A stretch of DNA of 64,000 bases from Microbacterium sp. Leaf159 (GCF_001423615.1 NZ_LMOU01000001.1:107138-171137); one strand, 5' to 3'. Shown: positions 8,077 to 16,636, counted from the first letter of the stretch. Numbers and translations: made by a program. Notes: generated by a model not told the origin, from the sequence alone.

Positions 8077-9287
8077 CCTTCACCGGTCACGCCCCCGGAT
8101 CGCCCGTATACCGACGCCTGATCGTCGGTCTGTTCTTCGCGGGCATCGCGACCTTCGCGCAGCTCTATTCGCCCCAGGCCGTACTGCCGCAGCTGTCCAC
8201 AGCTCTCGGGATCTCGCCGGCGAGCGCCGCGCTCAGCGTGTCGGCGGCGACGCTCGGGCTGGCGGCCGCCGTCATCCCCTGGTCGATGGTGGCCGACCGC
8301 ATCGGGCGGGTGCAGGCGATGGCGATCGGCGTGCTCGCGGCGACGGTACTGGGGCTCCTGGCCCCGCTCAGCGCGGGGATGGAGATGCTCCTGACGCTGC
8401 GCCTGCTCGAGGGAGTCGCTCTCGGGGCTGTCCCTGCGGTCGCGCTCGCGTACCTGAGTGAAGAGGTCAGCCCGCGAAACGCCGCCGCCGCAGCGGGCAG
8501 CTACATCGCGGGAACGACGGTGGGTGGGCTCGTCGGCCGGATCGTGTCCGGCATCGTCGGCGAGCAGACGGGGTGGCGGGAGGGCATGTGGACGGTCGCG
8601 GGGCTGTGCGCGGTGGCGGCCGTGCTGTTCCTGTGGTTGACGCCGAAGGCGCAGGGATTCGTACCCGGACGATTCCGGGACGACGCCGGACCGGGGATGC
8701 TCGCTCGCCTGCTGGCGCCGCTGCGCTCGGGTCGTCAGCTCGCTTTGTACGCCCAGGGCTTCCTGCTCATGGGAGCATTCGTCGCCGTCTACAACTACCT
8801 CGGGTTCCACCTCGCCGAGCCGCCCTTCGCCCTGCCGGGCTGGGTGGTGACGTTGCTCTTCCTCGCCTACCTCGCCGGCACCGTATCGTCTCCGTGGGCA
8901 GGCTCTCTGGCCTCTCGCTTCGGGCGATACCCGGTCCTGCTGGGCGCGATCGCCGTGATGGCCGCGGGTGCGGCCGCGATGCTCGCTCAGACCACTCCGA
9001 TCGTGCTGATCGGGCTGCTTCTCTTCACCGGAGGCTTCTTCGGTGCGCACGCCGTGGCTTCGGGGTGGGCGCCGGTGGCGGCGGGGCCCGACAGCAGAGC
9101 ACAGGCATCCTCGCTGTACTACTTCGGCTACTACGCGGGATCGAGCCTGTTCGGCTGGGCGCTCGGCATCGTGTTCGGCCAGGTGGACTGGGTGTGGTTC
9201 ATCGTCGCGGTCCTCGCCATGTGCGGCCTCGCTGCAGGCTCGGCAGTCGTGAAGCTGCGCGCATCGCCGGGCACCCGTTCCTCCTGA
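8073..9287 (+). CDS. Major facilitator superfamily transporter, probable drug/metabolite exporter
   Basis: Twelve-helix MFS protein (404 aa). The loop between helices 2 and 3 reads VADRIGRVQ, the MFS motif A, with a second half-copy (ASRFGRYPVL) in the C-terminal half. The N-terminal stretch QLYSPQAVLPQLSTALGIS resembles the YnfM/YajR-type exporter group. It starts at GTG 8073 inside the end of coaE, so the two are co-transcribed, although a functional link with CoA synthesis is not obvious. Substrate unknown. Confidence 0.85.
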   Translation: MTFTGHAPGSPVYRRLIVGLFFAGIATFAQLYSPQAVLPQLSTALGISPASAALSVSAATLGLAAAVIPWSMVADRIGRVQAMAIGVLAATVLGLLAPLSAGMEMLLTLRLLEGVALGAVPAVALAYLSEEVSPRNAAAAAGSYIAGTTVGGLVGRIVSGIVGEQTGWREGMWTVAGLCAVAAVLFLWLTPKAQGFVPGRFRDDAGPGMLARLLAPLRSGRQLALYAQGFLLMGAFVAVYNYLGFHLAEPPFALPGWVVTLLFLAYLAGTVSSPWAGSLASRFGRYPVLLGAIAVMAAGAAAMLAQTTPIVLIGLLLFTGGFFGAHAVASGWAPVAAGPDSRAQASSLYYFGYYAGSSLFGWALGIVFGQVDWVWFIVAVLAMCGLAAGSAVVKLRASPGTRSS

Positions 9288-9371
9288 GCGAGGACCAGCC
9301 ACCGGGGGCGGACTGAGCAGCTCTCCGTTCGCTGCTGACGGACGCGCGACCCCGGTGTCGGTGGCCCGGCA

Positions 9372-9377
9372 TACGCT
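9372..9377 (+). promoter_or_regulatory. -10-like box six bases before uvrB
   Basis: TACGCT ends six bases before the uvrB ATG, the same geometry as the coaE and uvrA starts. A GGAGG at 9378-9382 is too close to the ATG (one base) to act as a ribosome site. Confidence 0.45.
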
Positions 9378-9383
9378 GGAGGT

Positions 9384-11456
9384 ATGCAACCCACGCGCAG
9401 TGTCCGTCCTTTCGAGGTCATCAGCGAGTACGAGCCTGCCGGCGACCAGCCGAAGGCCATCGCCGAGCTGGCGTCCCGCATCAATGCCGGCGAGACCGAC
9501 ATCGTGCTGCTCGGTGCGACGGGTACCGGCAAGTCGGCCACGACTGCGTGGCTTGTCGAGCAGGTGCAGCGCCCGACGCTCGTGCTCGCGCACAACAAGA
9601 CGCTCGCCGCTCAGCTCGCCAACGAGTTCCGCGAGCTGATGCCCAACAACGCGGTCGAGTACTTCGTCTCGTACTACGACTACTACCAGCCCGAGGCATA
9701 CGTCCCGCAGACCGATACCTTCATCGAGAAGGACTCGTCGATCAACTCCGAGGTCGAGCGTCTGCGTCACTCGACCACGAACTCGCTGCTCAGCCGCCGC
9801 GACGTGATCGTCGTCTCCACCGTCTCCTGCATCTACGGTCTCGGTGCGCCTGAAGAGTACCTTCGCGCCATGGTCGCCCTCCAGGTGGGGGAGAGATACG
9901 ACAGGGATGCGCTCATCCGCCAGTTCATCGCGATGCAGTACAACCGCAACGACGTCGACTTCTCGCGCGGCAACTTCCGCGTACGCGGCGACACGATCGA
10001 GATCATCCCTGTGTACGAGGAGCACGCGATCCGCATCGAGTTGTTCGGCGACGAGATCGAGGCGCTGTACTCCCTGCATCCGCTCACCGGCGAGGTCATC
10101 GAGAAGCTCGATGCGGTGCCGATCTTCCCCGCTTCGCACTATGTGGCGGGAACCGACGTGATCCAGCGCTCCATCGGCACGATCGAGCACGAGCTGGAAG
10201 AGCGGCTCAAGGAGTTCGAGCGTCAGGGCAAGCTGCTCGAGGCGCAGCGTCTGCGGATGCGCACCACGTTCGACCTCGAGATGCTGCAGCAGCTGGGCTT
10301 CTGCTCCGGGATCGAGAACTACTCCCGGCACATGGATGGCCGTCAGCCCGGCGAGCCGCCGCACACGCTGCTCGACTTCTTCCCCGACGACTTCATGCTC
10401 GTGATCGACGAGTCCCACGTCACGGTGCCGCAGATCGGTGCCATGTACGAAGGCGATGCCTCGCGCAAGCGCACCCTCGTGGAGCACGGATTCCGTCTGC
10501 CGAGCGCGATGGACAACCGCCCGCTGCGTTGGGACGAGTTCAAGAACCGCATCGGTCAGACGGTGTACCTGTCTGCGACCCCCGGCAAGTACGAGATGGG
10601 CATCGCCGACGGTGTGGTCGAGCAGATCATCCGTCCGACCGGCCTCGTCGATCCGCACATCATCGTGAAGCCGTCCAAGGGGCAGATCGACGATCTCCTC
10701 GAAGAGATCCGGGTTCGCGTGGGTCGTGATGAGCGCGTGCTCGTCACGACGCTCACGAAGAAGATGTCCGAAGAGCTCACCGACTTCCTCGGAGAGCACG
10801 GTGTGCGGGTGCGCTACCTCCACTCCGATGTCGACACGCTCCGTCGTGTCGAGCTGCTCAGCGAGCTGCGGGCCGGCGTCTACGACGTGCTCGTCGGCAT
10901 CAACCTGCTCCGCGAAGGCCTCGACCTGCCCGAGGTGTCGCTGGTCGCGATCCTCGATGCCGACAAAGAGGGCTTCCTGCGCTCCGGCACGTCGCTGATC
11001 CAGACGATCGGCCGCGCGGCGCGAAACGTGTCGGGTGAAGTGCACATGTATGCCGACAAGATCACCGACTCGATGGCCAAGGCCATCGAGGAGACCGACC
11101 GTCGTCGTGAGAAGCAGGTGGCATACAACCTCGAGCACGGCATCGACCCCCAGCCGCTGCGCAAGCGGATCGCCGACATCACCGAGGTTCTCGCTCGAGA
11201 GGGCGCGGACACCGCCGAGATGATGTCATGGCGCGGGCGTGCGACCGGCAAGGGCAAGTCGCCGACACCGAACCTGCGTCGTACGGGAATCGCTGCCGAG
11301 GGCGCTCAGCAGCTCGAAGCCGTCATCCAGGACCTGTCCGACCAGATGCTCGCGGCTGCGGCCGAGCTCAAGTTCGAGCTCGCCGGGCGGCTGCGCGACG
11401 AGGTGCAGGACATGAAGAAGGAGCTGCGTGCCATGGAGAAGGCCGGGCACGCCTGA
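9384..11456 (+). CDS. uvrB: UvrABC excision nuclease subunit B
   Basis: DNA damage-verifying helicase of nucleotide excision repair (690 aa), loaded by UvrA and partner of UvrC. Walker A GATGTGKS is at residues 44-51. The beta-hairpin region with [15 protein letters not shown], which inserts between DNA strands, follows at ~93-107. Helicase motif II reads VIDESHV, and the C-terminal helicase domain carries [19 protein letters not shown] and [13 protein letters not shown] domain that binds UvrC ends the protein at about residues 645-680. Length and order match the family. It is separated from uvrA and uvrC (16649-21453). Confidence 0.97.
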   Translation: MQPTRSVRPFEVISEYEPAGDQPKAIAELASRINAGETDIVLLGATGTGKSATTAWLVEQVQRPTLVLAHNKTLAAQLANEFRELMPNNAVEYFVSYYDYYQPEAYVPQTDTFIEKDSSINSEVERLRHSTTNSLLSRRDVIVVSTVSCIYGLGAPEEYLRAMVALQVGERYDRDALIRQFIAMQYNRNDVDFSRGNFRVRGDTIEIIPVYEEHAIRIELFGDEIEALYSLHPLTGEVIEKLDAVPIFPASHYVAGTDVIQRSIGTIEHELEERLKEFERQGKLLEAQRLRMRTTFDLEMLQQLGFCSGIENYSRHMDGRQPGEPPHTLLDFFPDDFMLVIDESHVTVPQIGAMYEGDASRKRTLVEHGFRLPSAMDNRPLRWDEFKNRIGQTVYLSATPGKYEMGIADGVVEQIIRPTGLVDPHIIVKPSKGQIDDLLEEIRVRVGRDERVLVTTLTKKMSEELTDFLGEHGVRVRYLHSDVDTLRRVELLSELRAGVYDVLVGINLLREGLDLPEVSLVAILDADKEGFLRSGTSLIQTIGRAARNVSGEVHMYADKITDSMAKAIEETDRRREKQVAYNLEHGIDPQPLRKRIADITEVLAREGADTAEMMSWRGRATGKGKSPTPNLRRTGIAAEGAQQLEAVIQDLSDQMLAAAAELKFELAGRLRDEVQDMKKELRAMEKAGHA

Positions 11457-11475
11457 GTCCCAGGAGGCGACGACG

Positions 11476-11808
11476 ATGGATGCGTCAGGTGAAGAGCTCG
11501 CCGACCGCGTGCGCGCGCTGCTGACCCTCGACGGAGAGGTCGAGGAGAAGCGGATGTTCGGCACTCGCGTCTTCCTACTCGACGGGCACATCCTGGTCGG
11601 AGCCCGCAGCGGTGGTGTGCTCCTCGTTCGAGTGGACGAAGAGCACGGCGCGGCGCTGATCACCAGACCGGGCGTCGAGACGGCGGTCATGGGACCCCGG
11701 ACGATGGGAACCGGTTGGCTCGATGTGTCGCCAGGAGCGCTGGTCGGCGATGACGACCTGGCGTTCTGGCTCGACGTCGCGCGCGAGGATGCAGCCCGCG
11801 ACGACTGA
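11476..11808 (+). CDS. TfoX N-terminal domain family protein
   Basis: A 110-aa protein matching the TfoX N-terminal domain fold: VEEKRMFGTRVFLLDG, then a glycine-bounded LLVRV strand, and a final tryptophan segment AFWLDVARED. Stand-alone TfoX_N proteins are common in actinobacteria and have no defined role; the name comes from the Haemophilus competence activator, and competence should not be inferred here. The start at 11476 is chosen because AGGAGG (11462-11467) lies eight bases upstream. It follows uvrB by 19 bases and is probably co-transcribed with it. Confidence 0.8.
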   Translation: MDASGEELADRVRALLTLDGEVEEKRMFGTRVFLLDGHILVGARSGGVLLVRVDEEHGAALITRPGVETAVMGPRTMGTGWLDVSPGALVGDDDLAFWLDVAREDAARDD

Positions 11809-11819
11809 CGGCTCGATTT

Positions 11820-12062
11820 TCAGGGGCAGTGGACGAGCGTCTTCGGGCCTGAGCGATCGATCTCGTGCTCGCTCATCGGGGCCCCGCAGAGCGGGCACGC
11901 CCGTTCCGCTCTCTCGGCAGCGCTCGGGGGAGGCGTCTTCTCGTAGGGTCCGACCGACGCCGGGCCGGCGAACCGAATCAGATTCGAGTTGATCCAGGAA
12001 TAGAGGCCACCTGCCTCGCGGATGCGCGAGCGAAGAGGAGGGCGATCACTGGAGCGTGCCAT
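11820..12062 (-). CDS. Small zinc-ribbon-like hypothetical protein
   Basis: An 80-aa protein on the opposite strand from its neighbours. The N-terminal half holds Arg-rich and aromatic segments (LRSRIREAGGLYSWINSNLIRF). The C-terminal half has CPLCGAPM, a later His and a terminal HCP, which looks like a half zinc ribbon (C-x2-C ... H ... H-C). No family is recognised. Its start codon is directly beside the palindromic operator at 12067-12087, which it shares with the divergent MarR-type gene, so it may be a regulatory target. Convergence with the TfoX gene leaves an 11-base gap. Confidence 0.65.
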   Translation of the reverse strand: MARSSDRPPLRSRIREAGGLYSWINSNLIRFAGPASVGPYEKTPPPSAAERAERACPLCGAPMSEHEIDRSGPKTLVHCP

Positions 12063-12066
12063 GTTG

Positions 12067-12087
12067 GTTAGTGTACTAACTATTAGT
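12067..12087. promoter_or_regulatory. Overlapping palindromic operators, MarR-type gene / zinc-ribbon gene
   Basis: Two inverted repeats share an arm: GTTAGT-GT-ACTAAC (12067-12080) and ACTAA-CTA-TTAGT (12075-12087). They lie between the two divergent start codons and next to the -10 box TATAGT of the regulator. This layout fits autorepression plus control of the divergent gene. Confidence 0.7.
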
Positions 12088-12094
12088 GCCGTTG

Positions 12095-12100
12095 TATAGT
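12095..12100 (+). promoter_or_regulatory. -10 box of a leaderless MarR-type gene
   Basis: TATAGT ends six bases before GTG 12107 and begins eight bases after the operator pair, so a bound dimer would block RNA polymerase. Confidence 0.65.
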
Positions 12101-12106
12101 CGAGCC

Positions 12107-12550
12107 GTGACCGCTACGGATGATCTGCTCCGGCTGGACAACCAGCTCTGCTTCGCCCTGGTGACCGCCGCGCGCAACGTCGTCGCGATCTACCGGCCGA
12201 TCCTGGAGCCGCTCGGGCTCACGCATCCGCAGTACCTCGTGATGCTCGCGTTGTGGGAGCGCGCTCCACGCCAGCTCAACGATCTCGCCGCTGATCTCGC
12301 TCTCGAGCCGGCCACCGCGTCGCCGCTGGTCAAGCGCCTCGAGGCCGACGGGCTGGTCGCCCGGCAGCGCAGCTCGGAGGACGAGCGCCGCCTCGACATC
12401 ACCCTCACGGATGCCGGACGTGCGCTCCGCGAGCGCGCGCTCGACGTTCCTCGTCAGGTCATGGCGGCGGTGGGTATGGATCTCGAGCAGATCGCGACCC
12501 TGCGCGACGGGTTGTCGGCTTTCGCGGGTCGCCGCCCGACCCCGGAGTGA
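12107..12550 (+). CDS. MarR-family regulator, OhrR-like
   Basis: Winged-helix repressor (147 aa from GTG 12107). The N-terminus DDLLRLDNQLCFALVTAARN carries a cysteine at the position used for peroxide sensing by OhrR proteins. The DNA-binding helix-turn-helix (LNDLAADLALEPATASPLVKRLE) and wing (RSSEDERRLDITLT) follow. OhrR represses organic hydroperoxide resistance genes; no ohr gene is present nearby, so the target may be the divergent zinc-ribbon gene or lie elsewhere. GTG 12107 is preferred over 12086 because the -10 box TATAGT and the operator lie inside the longer version. The sensing role rests only on the Cys position. Confidence 0.82.
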   Translation: MTATDDLLRLDNQLCFALVTAARNVVAIYRPILEPLGLTHPQYLVMLALWERAPRQLNDLAADLALEPATASPLVKRLEADGLVARQRSSEDERRLDITLTDAGRALRERALDVPRQVMAAVGMDLEQIATLRDGLSAFAGRRPTPE

Positions 12551-12558
12551 CCGCGTCA

Positions 12559-12564
12559 TAGGGT
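12559..12564 (+). promoter_or_regulatory. -10 box of the DUF4129/MoxR operon
   Basis: TAGGGT ends six bases before ATG 12571. The spacing matches the other leaderless starts in the window. Confidence 0.5.
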
Positions 12565-12570
12565 GTGGGC

Positions 12571-13302
12571 ATGCCGAGTGACCGCCCGACAACCGATGCG
12601 CGTCGGGGTGTTCGTCGGCTCGGACTCGTGAGCGTCGTCGCCGCACTCTTCCTCATCGTGATGATCGCCGCCGCGATCCAGGGAGCGCCGACATTCCGTC
12701 CGTCGGAGCCCGTGCCGCCGGCGTCGGAGCCGCCGGCTCCCACGACTGCGCCCGGCGCGACGGGGCTTCCGGAAGAGGTCGAGATCGACCCCACGAGCGC
12801 CGCGGTGGTGCAGGTGTTCGCAGTGATCCTCATGCTCCTCGTGGTCGCAGGCGTCATCGCGCTCCTCGTGATCATCGTCCGAGCGCTGCTCCGCGCCTGG
12901 CGAAACAGGCCCACGGAGCGGCGCGACGGGGCCGAGGTCGCTGCAGATGTCGCTGAGGTGGCCGCGGTTCCCGAACCTGAGGTGGTGGTCGAAGCCATCA
13001 GGCGCGGCATCGCCGGTGCGCTGCAGGCCATCGACGAACGCGCGCTGCCCACAGACGCCGTCATCGCCGCGTGGGTCGGTCTCGAAGAGAGTGCGGCGGA
13101 TGCGGGGGTCACACGCGCTGCGAGCGAGACGCCGGGGGAGTTCGCGCTCAGGGTCATCACGCGGCGCTCCGGGATCGAGGACGACGCCTCGGAGCTGCTG
13201 ACCCTGTTCGAGCGGGTGCGCTTCGGCGCCCACGAAGCCACCGAGTCGGAGCGGCACGCCGCGCGCGCTGCGCTCCGACGGATCGAAGAGGTATGGCGAT
13301 GA
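12571..13302 (+). CDS. DUF4129 domain membrane protein
   Basis: A 243-aa membrane protein. A first hydrophobic segment (LGLVSVVAALFLIVMIAAAI) is followed by a Pro-rich extracellular linker, a second membrane helix (VIALLVIIVRALL) and a cytoplasmic domain. The C-terminal section with TPGEFALRVITRR and FERVRFGAHEATE is the DUF4129 signature. DUF4129 proteins occur with MoxR ATPases and DUF58 proteins, as here, and some are linked to transglutaminase-like proteins; function is unknown. It is the first gene of a six-gene operon with a leaderless-type promoter. Its stop overlaps the next ATG. Confidence 0.82.
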   Translation: MPSDRPTTDARRGVRRLGLVSVVAALFLIVMIAAAIQGAPTFRPSEPVPPASEPPAPTTAPGATGLPEEVEIDPTSAAVVQVFAVILMLLVVAGVIALLVIIVRALLRAWRNRPTERRDGAEVAADVAEVAAVPEPEVVVEAIRRGIAGALQAIDERALPTDAVIAAWVGLEESAADAGVTRAASETPGEFALRVITRRSGIEDDASELLTLFERVRFGAHEATESERHAARAALRRIEEVWR

Positions 13303-13835
13303 GGTGGGGGCGCACCGTCACTGCCGCGGCTGCCGGAGTGATCGCCGCACTGGGGCTCACCGGTTTCGGGTTCACCTGGCCTTTCGTGATCGGGTGGAGT
13401 CTTGTCGTGGTCGCGCTCGCGCTTCTCGCGCAACTCGCGGTGCCGCTCGAACCCGGCGTCGACGCCCCGCATATACCCGTGGAGCCCGATCGACGGCCGA
13501 CGGAGATATCCCGCATGGCGTGGGCGCTGAACACGCACACGGGGCTCGCCGGTGCGCAGATCACGCGCCGCGTGCGGGAAGCACTCCGGCAGCGCCTCCA
13601 GCGCCGCGGAGCAGACCCGGCGGACCCCGCGAAAAGGTCTCTGGTCTCCGCGCTGATCGGCCCCGATCTCTGGGCTCGCCTGGAAGGACCGGGGACCACC
13701 ATCGTCGACATCGAGCGAGCACTCGACGTGATCGACACTCTCAGCCTTGGGCCGTCCGCAGGGATCACGACGGCACCGGACGCACCGCCCATATCCACCG
13801 GCCGCGCGTCGCTGTTCCCGAGACACAGGAGATGA
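13299..13835 (+). CDS. Hypothetical membrane protein of the MoxR/DUF58 operon
   Basis: A 178-aa protein with two adjacent N-terminal membrane helices (TVTAAAAGVIAALGLTGF and WPFVIGWSLVVVALALLAQL), then a hydrophilic domain with an Arg-rich segment (ITRRVREALRQRLQRRG). No named family is recognised. ATG 13299 is chosen over 13293 because it makes the four-base ATGA overlap typical of this operon, and GAAGAGG lies seven bases upstream. By position it may form a membrane complex with the DUF4129 and DUF58 products. Confidence 0.75.
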   Translation: MRWGRTVTAAAAGVIAALGLTGFGFTWPFVIGWSLVVVALALLAQLAVPLEPGVDAPHIPVEPDRRPTEISRMAWALNTHTGLAGAQITRRVREALRQRLQRRGADPADPAKRSLVSALIGPDLWARLEGPGTTIVDIERALDVIDTLSLGPSAGITTAPDAPPISTGRASLFPRHRR

Positions 13836-13836
13836 C

Positions 13837-14802
13837 ATGACAACATCCACCGAGATCGCCGAGGCCGGAGCTCGAATCCTCGCCGCCGTGCGCACCGTCG
13901 TCGTCGGGATGGACGACCCGCTCGAGATCGCGCTCGCCTCGATCCTGGCCGGGGGGCACGTGCTCTTCGAAGACGTGCCAGGGCTCGGCAAGACCCTCGC
14001 GGCACGCAGCCTCGCCTCGGCGCTGGGGCTCTCGTTCCGCCGGCTCCAGTGCACCCCGGACATGCTCCCGGGTGATGTCACCGGGTCTTACGTGTATGCG
14101 CCCGACTCCTCGGACTTCGTCTTCCGACCGGGACCGATCTTCACCGGTCTCCTCCTGGCCGACGAGATCAACCGCACGACCCCGAAGACGCAGTCCGCGA
14201 TGCTCGAGGCGATGGCCGAGCGGCAGGTCACCGTCGAGGGCAACAGCTTCCCCCTGCCCGCGCCCTTCCATGTGATCGCCACGTCGAACCCCATCGAGTA
14301 CGAGGGCACCTACGCGCTTCCTGAGGCGCAGCTCGACAGGTTCCTGGTCAGGCTCTCGGTCGGATATCCGGATGTGTCGGGTGAGGCGCAGATCCTGCAG
14401 AACCGCATGACCCGACGGCAGGAAGCCACGCACGTCGCCGCCGTCATCGATGCGGAGCGTCTCGTCGAGCTCCAGGCTGTGGTCGAGGCCATCCATGTCG
14501 ACGACGACATCGCACGCTACTGCGTCGAGATCGCCCGCGCGACACGGACGGCGCCGAACGTCGAGGTCGGGGCCTCCCCGCGCGGCTCGCTCGGCCTGCT
14601 GCTGCTCGGTCGCGCCCTGGCTGCGCTGGACGGTCGCGATTTCGTGCGACCGGATGACATCAAGCGGATCGCCGTGCCCGTGCTCGCCCATCGCCTCACG
14701 CTGACGCCGCAGGCCTGGGCGCAGGGCGCATCGGCCGCCGACGTCGTGCGAGCCGTCGTGGGTCAGGTGCCCGTTCCTCCGACAGTGAAGGAGCGCGTGT
14801 GA
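13837..14802 (+). CDS. MoxR-family AAA+ ATPase
   Basis: AAA+ ATPase of the MoxR class (321 aa), thought to act as a chaperone that matures or remodels partner protein complexes. The Walker A motif is VPGLGKT (~47-53), Walker B is LLADEINR, and the pore and sensor segments follow as TPKTQSAMLEAMAERQVTV and ATSNPIEYEGTYALPEAQLDRF. The C-terminal lid SPRGSLGLLLLGRALA is conserved. MoxR genes travel with DUF58 genes, as they do here (the GTG of the DUF58 gene overlaps this stop). ATG 13837 follows the previous stop by one base. Confidence 0.93.
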   Translation: MTTSTEIAEAGARILAAVRTVVVGMDDPLEIALASILAGGHVLFEDVPGLGKTLAARSLASALGLSFRRLQCTPDMLPGDVTGSYVYAPDSSDFVFRPGPIFTGLLLADEINRTTPKTQSAMLEAMAERQVTVEGNSFPLPAPFHVIATSNPIEYEGTYALPEAQLDRFLVRLSVGYPDVSGEAQILQNRMTRRQEATHVAAVIDAERLVELQAVVEAIHVDDDIARYCVEIARATRTAPNVEVGASPRGSLGLLLLGRALAALDGRDFVRPDDIKRIAVPVLAHRLTLTPQAWAQGASAADVVRAVVGQVPVPPTVKERV

Positions 14803-16058
14803 CGAGACCATCGATGCATGGTCGCTGGAGTCCGGCACTGGCCGTCGCCATCGCCGGCGCGATCGTTCTCGCGGTCATCGGACTGCTGTTCTCGCGTCCG
14901 GATGTCGTCGCCATGGGGCTCCCCGTCGCGCTGTGGAGCGCTCTCGCTCTGGGACGTGGAACCTCAGGCGTCGCGGTCGATCCGAGTGTCGCTTCGCTCC
15001 CGAGCGCCGACGGCGAACTGCTCACTGAGATCTCGGTCGAGAGCGACGCAGAGATGGTCGAGCTGTTCGTCGTGCAATCCGAGCGCAGGAGCCGACGCGC
15101 GATGGTTCCCGGTTCCGGGGCCACGGTCCTCGCACGGAGCCGTGTGCTCCATTCGGGCCCCTCCCTCCCGGTGCAGGTCTCGGCGCGCGGCGTCGCGCTC
15201 GACGGGGCTGTGCTCTCGGAGCCGTCCGAGATCGTCAGGAGCAGACGACAGGTCGCTCCCACGCCCCGCACCGTCGGGATGCTGCCACTGCCGAGGCGCT
15301 TGACCGGTCTGCACGGCTCGCACGAGGGGCGCCGCCCCGGCCAGGGCGGCGACTTCCGGGACATCCATGCGTTCGCGCCCGGAGACGAGCTGCGTCGAGT
15401 CGACTGGCGTGCGACGGCGCGGATGGCACGGCGACCGGGCGATCTGCTCGTGCGCCGGACCCACACCCTGAGCGATGCGTCCGTGGTGATCGCGATGGAC
15501 ACCTCGGAGGACCTCGGAGAGGTGGTCGCGTCGTGGGGGAGCGGGGACTTCGAGCGCAGCGGCGTGACGTCGCTCGACAACGCCCGTGAGGCCGCGCGCG
15601 GGCTCGCCGGCGCCGCCATCCATGCCGGCGACCGCGTCGCTCTGCACGTCCTCGTGCATGGCGGGCGTTCGCTGCGCAGCGGCGGAGGCTCTCGTCATCT
15701 CGCACGCCTCGAAGCGGCGATCGCGGCGACGGGGCAGGCTCGCGACGACGCGGCCTTCCGCAGGACCCCTCATGTCCCGCACGGCTCGGTCGTCCTCGTG
15801 CTGTCCACGTTCTTCCAGGGGGCCGCCGCGCAGACCGCGCTGATGTGGCGGGCGAGCGGCCACCGCGTCGTCGCGATCGACGTCCTGCCGCGGCTCGATC
15901 ACTCGCGCCTCACCCGCCCTCAGCTCATCGGCCTGCGTACGGTGCTGGCGGAGAGGGAGAACGTGTTCGCCGACCTGCACGGTGCGGGCGTCGACGTGGT
16001 GACGTGGGCGGACGATCCGTCCTCCGCGCTGCGCGAGATCGCGAGGGCCAGGCGATGA
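14799..16058 (+). CDS. DUF58 domain protein
   Basis: A 419-aa protein with two N-terminal membrane helices and a cytoplasmic region carrying the DUF58 signature RPGQGGDFRDIHAFAPGDE followed by LRRVDWRATARM, after which comes a von Willebrand A-like segment with VVIAMDTSED (Asp-rich, MIDAS-like). Such proteins are the usual partners of MoxR ATPases. The start is GTG 14799 overlapping the MoxR stop; ATG 14814 is a weaker alternative. Molecular function is not known; a role in envelope or metal-dependent assembly is inferred from the family. Confidence 0.88.
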   Translation: MTRPSMHGRWSPALAVAIAGAIVLAVIGLLFSRPDVVAMGLPVALWSALALGRGTSGVAVDPSVASLPSADGELLTEISVESDAEMVELFVVQSERRSRRAMVPGSGATVLARSRVLHSGPSLPVQVSARGVALDGAVLSEPSEIVRSRRQVAPTPRTVGMLPLPRRLTGLHGSHEGRRPGQGGDFRDIHAFAPGDELRRVDWRATARMARRPGDLLVRRTHTLSDASVVIAMDTSEDLGEVVASWGSGDFERSGVTSLDNAREAARGLAGAAIHAGDRVALHVLVHGGRSLRSGGGSRHLARLEAAIAATGQARDDAAFRRTPHVPHGSVVLVLSTFFQGAAAQTALMWRASGHRVVAIDVLPRLDHSRLTRPQLIGLRTVLAERENVFADLHGAGVDVVTWADDPSSALREIARARR

Positions 16059-16261
16059 GAGCGCCGAACGACACGTTGCAGACGCCGGCCGCCGTCTCCT
16101 GGATCGTGGTGCGGGTCGTGTTGATCGCCGTCGTCGCGGTCGGGGCGGTCGTGCTCAACCCCCTCGTAGGGTGGCAATGGGTGGCCGTGATCCTGGGGGT
16201 GACCGCCGCGGTGTTCCCGCAGACCTTCGCCGCGCGTGGGGCGGGGTCGCGTGCATCGTGA
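16055..16261 (+). CDS. Small membrane protein; may be the 5' half of a frameshifted gene
   Basis: A 68-aa frame with two membrane helices (VVRVVLIAVVAVGAVVLNPL and WVAVILGVTAAVFPQTF). Its ATG overlaps the DUF58 stop. It ends with a soluble RGAGSRAS tail where a third helix would be expected. The adjacent frame reads AWGGVACIVIGMLLSEPDL over the same bases, a natural continuation of the membrane pattern. This suggests that the 68-aa product and the next ORF were one protein of ~170 aa split by a one- or two-base shift near 16235-16245. If both are real, the GTGA overlap would couple them. Confidence 0.6.
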   Translation: MRAPNDTLQTPAAVSWIVVRVVLIAVVAVGAVVLNPLVGWQWVAVILGVTAAVFPQTFAARGAGSRAS

Positions 16262-16590
16262 TCGGGATGCTGCTCTCGGAGCCCGACCTCGGTCGGGCGA
16301 TGCTCGCAGTGCTCGTCGTGCACGTGATCCACGTCCTGACGTCGCTGACCCTCGTGATCCCTCGCGGCTCACGGGTCGTGCTCGCCGCGCTGCGCCCGAC
16401 TGCCATCCGCTTCGTCCTGGTGCAGGCGATCGCCCAGCCGCTGACGATCGCCGTCATGCTCGGCGTCGACGGAGCCGAGGGCACAGCGCCGTGGGCTGTC
16501 GTCGCCGGCGGCGGCGCGGTCGTCGCGCTCGCGGTGCTGCTGCTCGTGATGGCGAATCGGCGCCAGGCAGGTGGGCGGCGGCGACTGTGA
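16258..16590 (+). CDS. Small membrane protein; may be the 3' half of a frameshifted gene
   Basis: A 110-aa frame with three membrane helices (MLAVLVVHVIHVLTSLTLVI, RFVLVQAIAQPLTIAVML, and a Gly/Ala/Val helix near the end) and a basic C-terminus (NRRQAGGRRRL). GTG 16258 gives a four-base overlap with the previous stop. However, the reading frame stays open upstream and encodes further hydrophobic residues, consistent with it being the rest of the preceding membrane protein. No family is recognised. It closes the MoxR/DUF58 operon and is followed by a short hairpin. Confidence 0.65.
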   Translation: MIGMLLSEPDLGRAMLAVLVVHVIHVLTSLTLVIPRGSRVVLAALRPTAIRFVLVQAIAQPLTIAVMLGVDGAEGTAPWAVVAGGGAVVALAVLLLVMANRRQAGGRRRL

Positions 16591-16612
16591 GGGCCTTCCT
16601 GTGAGCCCTCAC
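16587..16612 (+). terminator. Possible terminator hairpin at the end of the MoxR operon
   Basis: Eight perfect pairs, GTGAGGGC (16587-16594) with GCCCTCAC (16605-16612), and a ten-base loop; the stem starts inside the stop codon. No T run follows. Confidence 0.45.
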
Positions 16613-16636
16613 GGAGCCAATGTCCGTGGCCCCTCG

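Noticed and set aside
7710..11138. Open frame of 1142 codons on the minus strand opposite uvrB and its neighbours
   Set aside because: Antisense frames stay open because of the high-GC third positions of uvrB, coaE and the MFS gene. The protein is Asp/Glu/Val-rich with no family pattern.
11428..11475. Upstream extension of the TfoX-like gene into the uvrB end
   Set aside because: The AGGAGG at 11462-11467 fits ATG 11476, and the extension would have no ribosome site.
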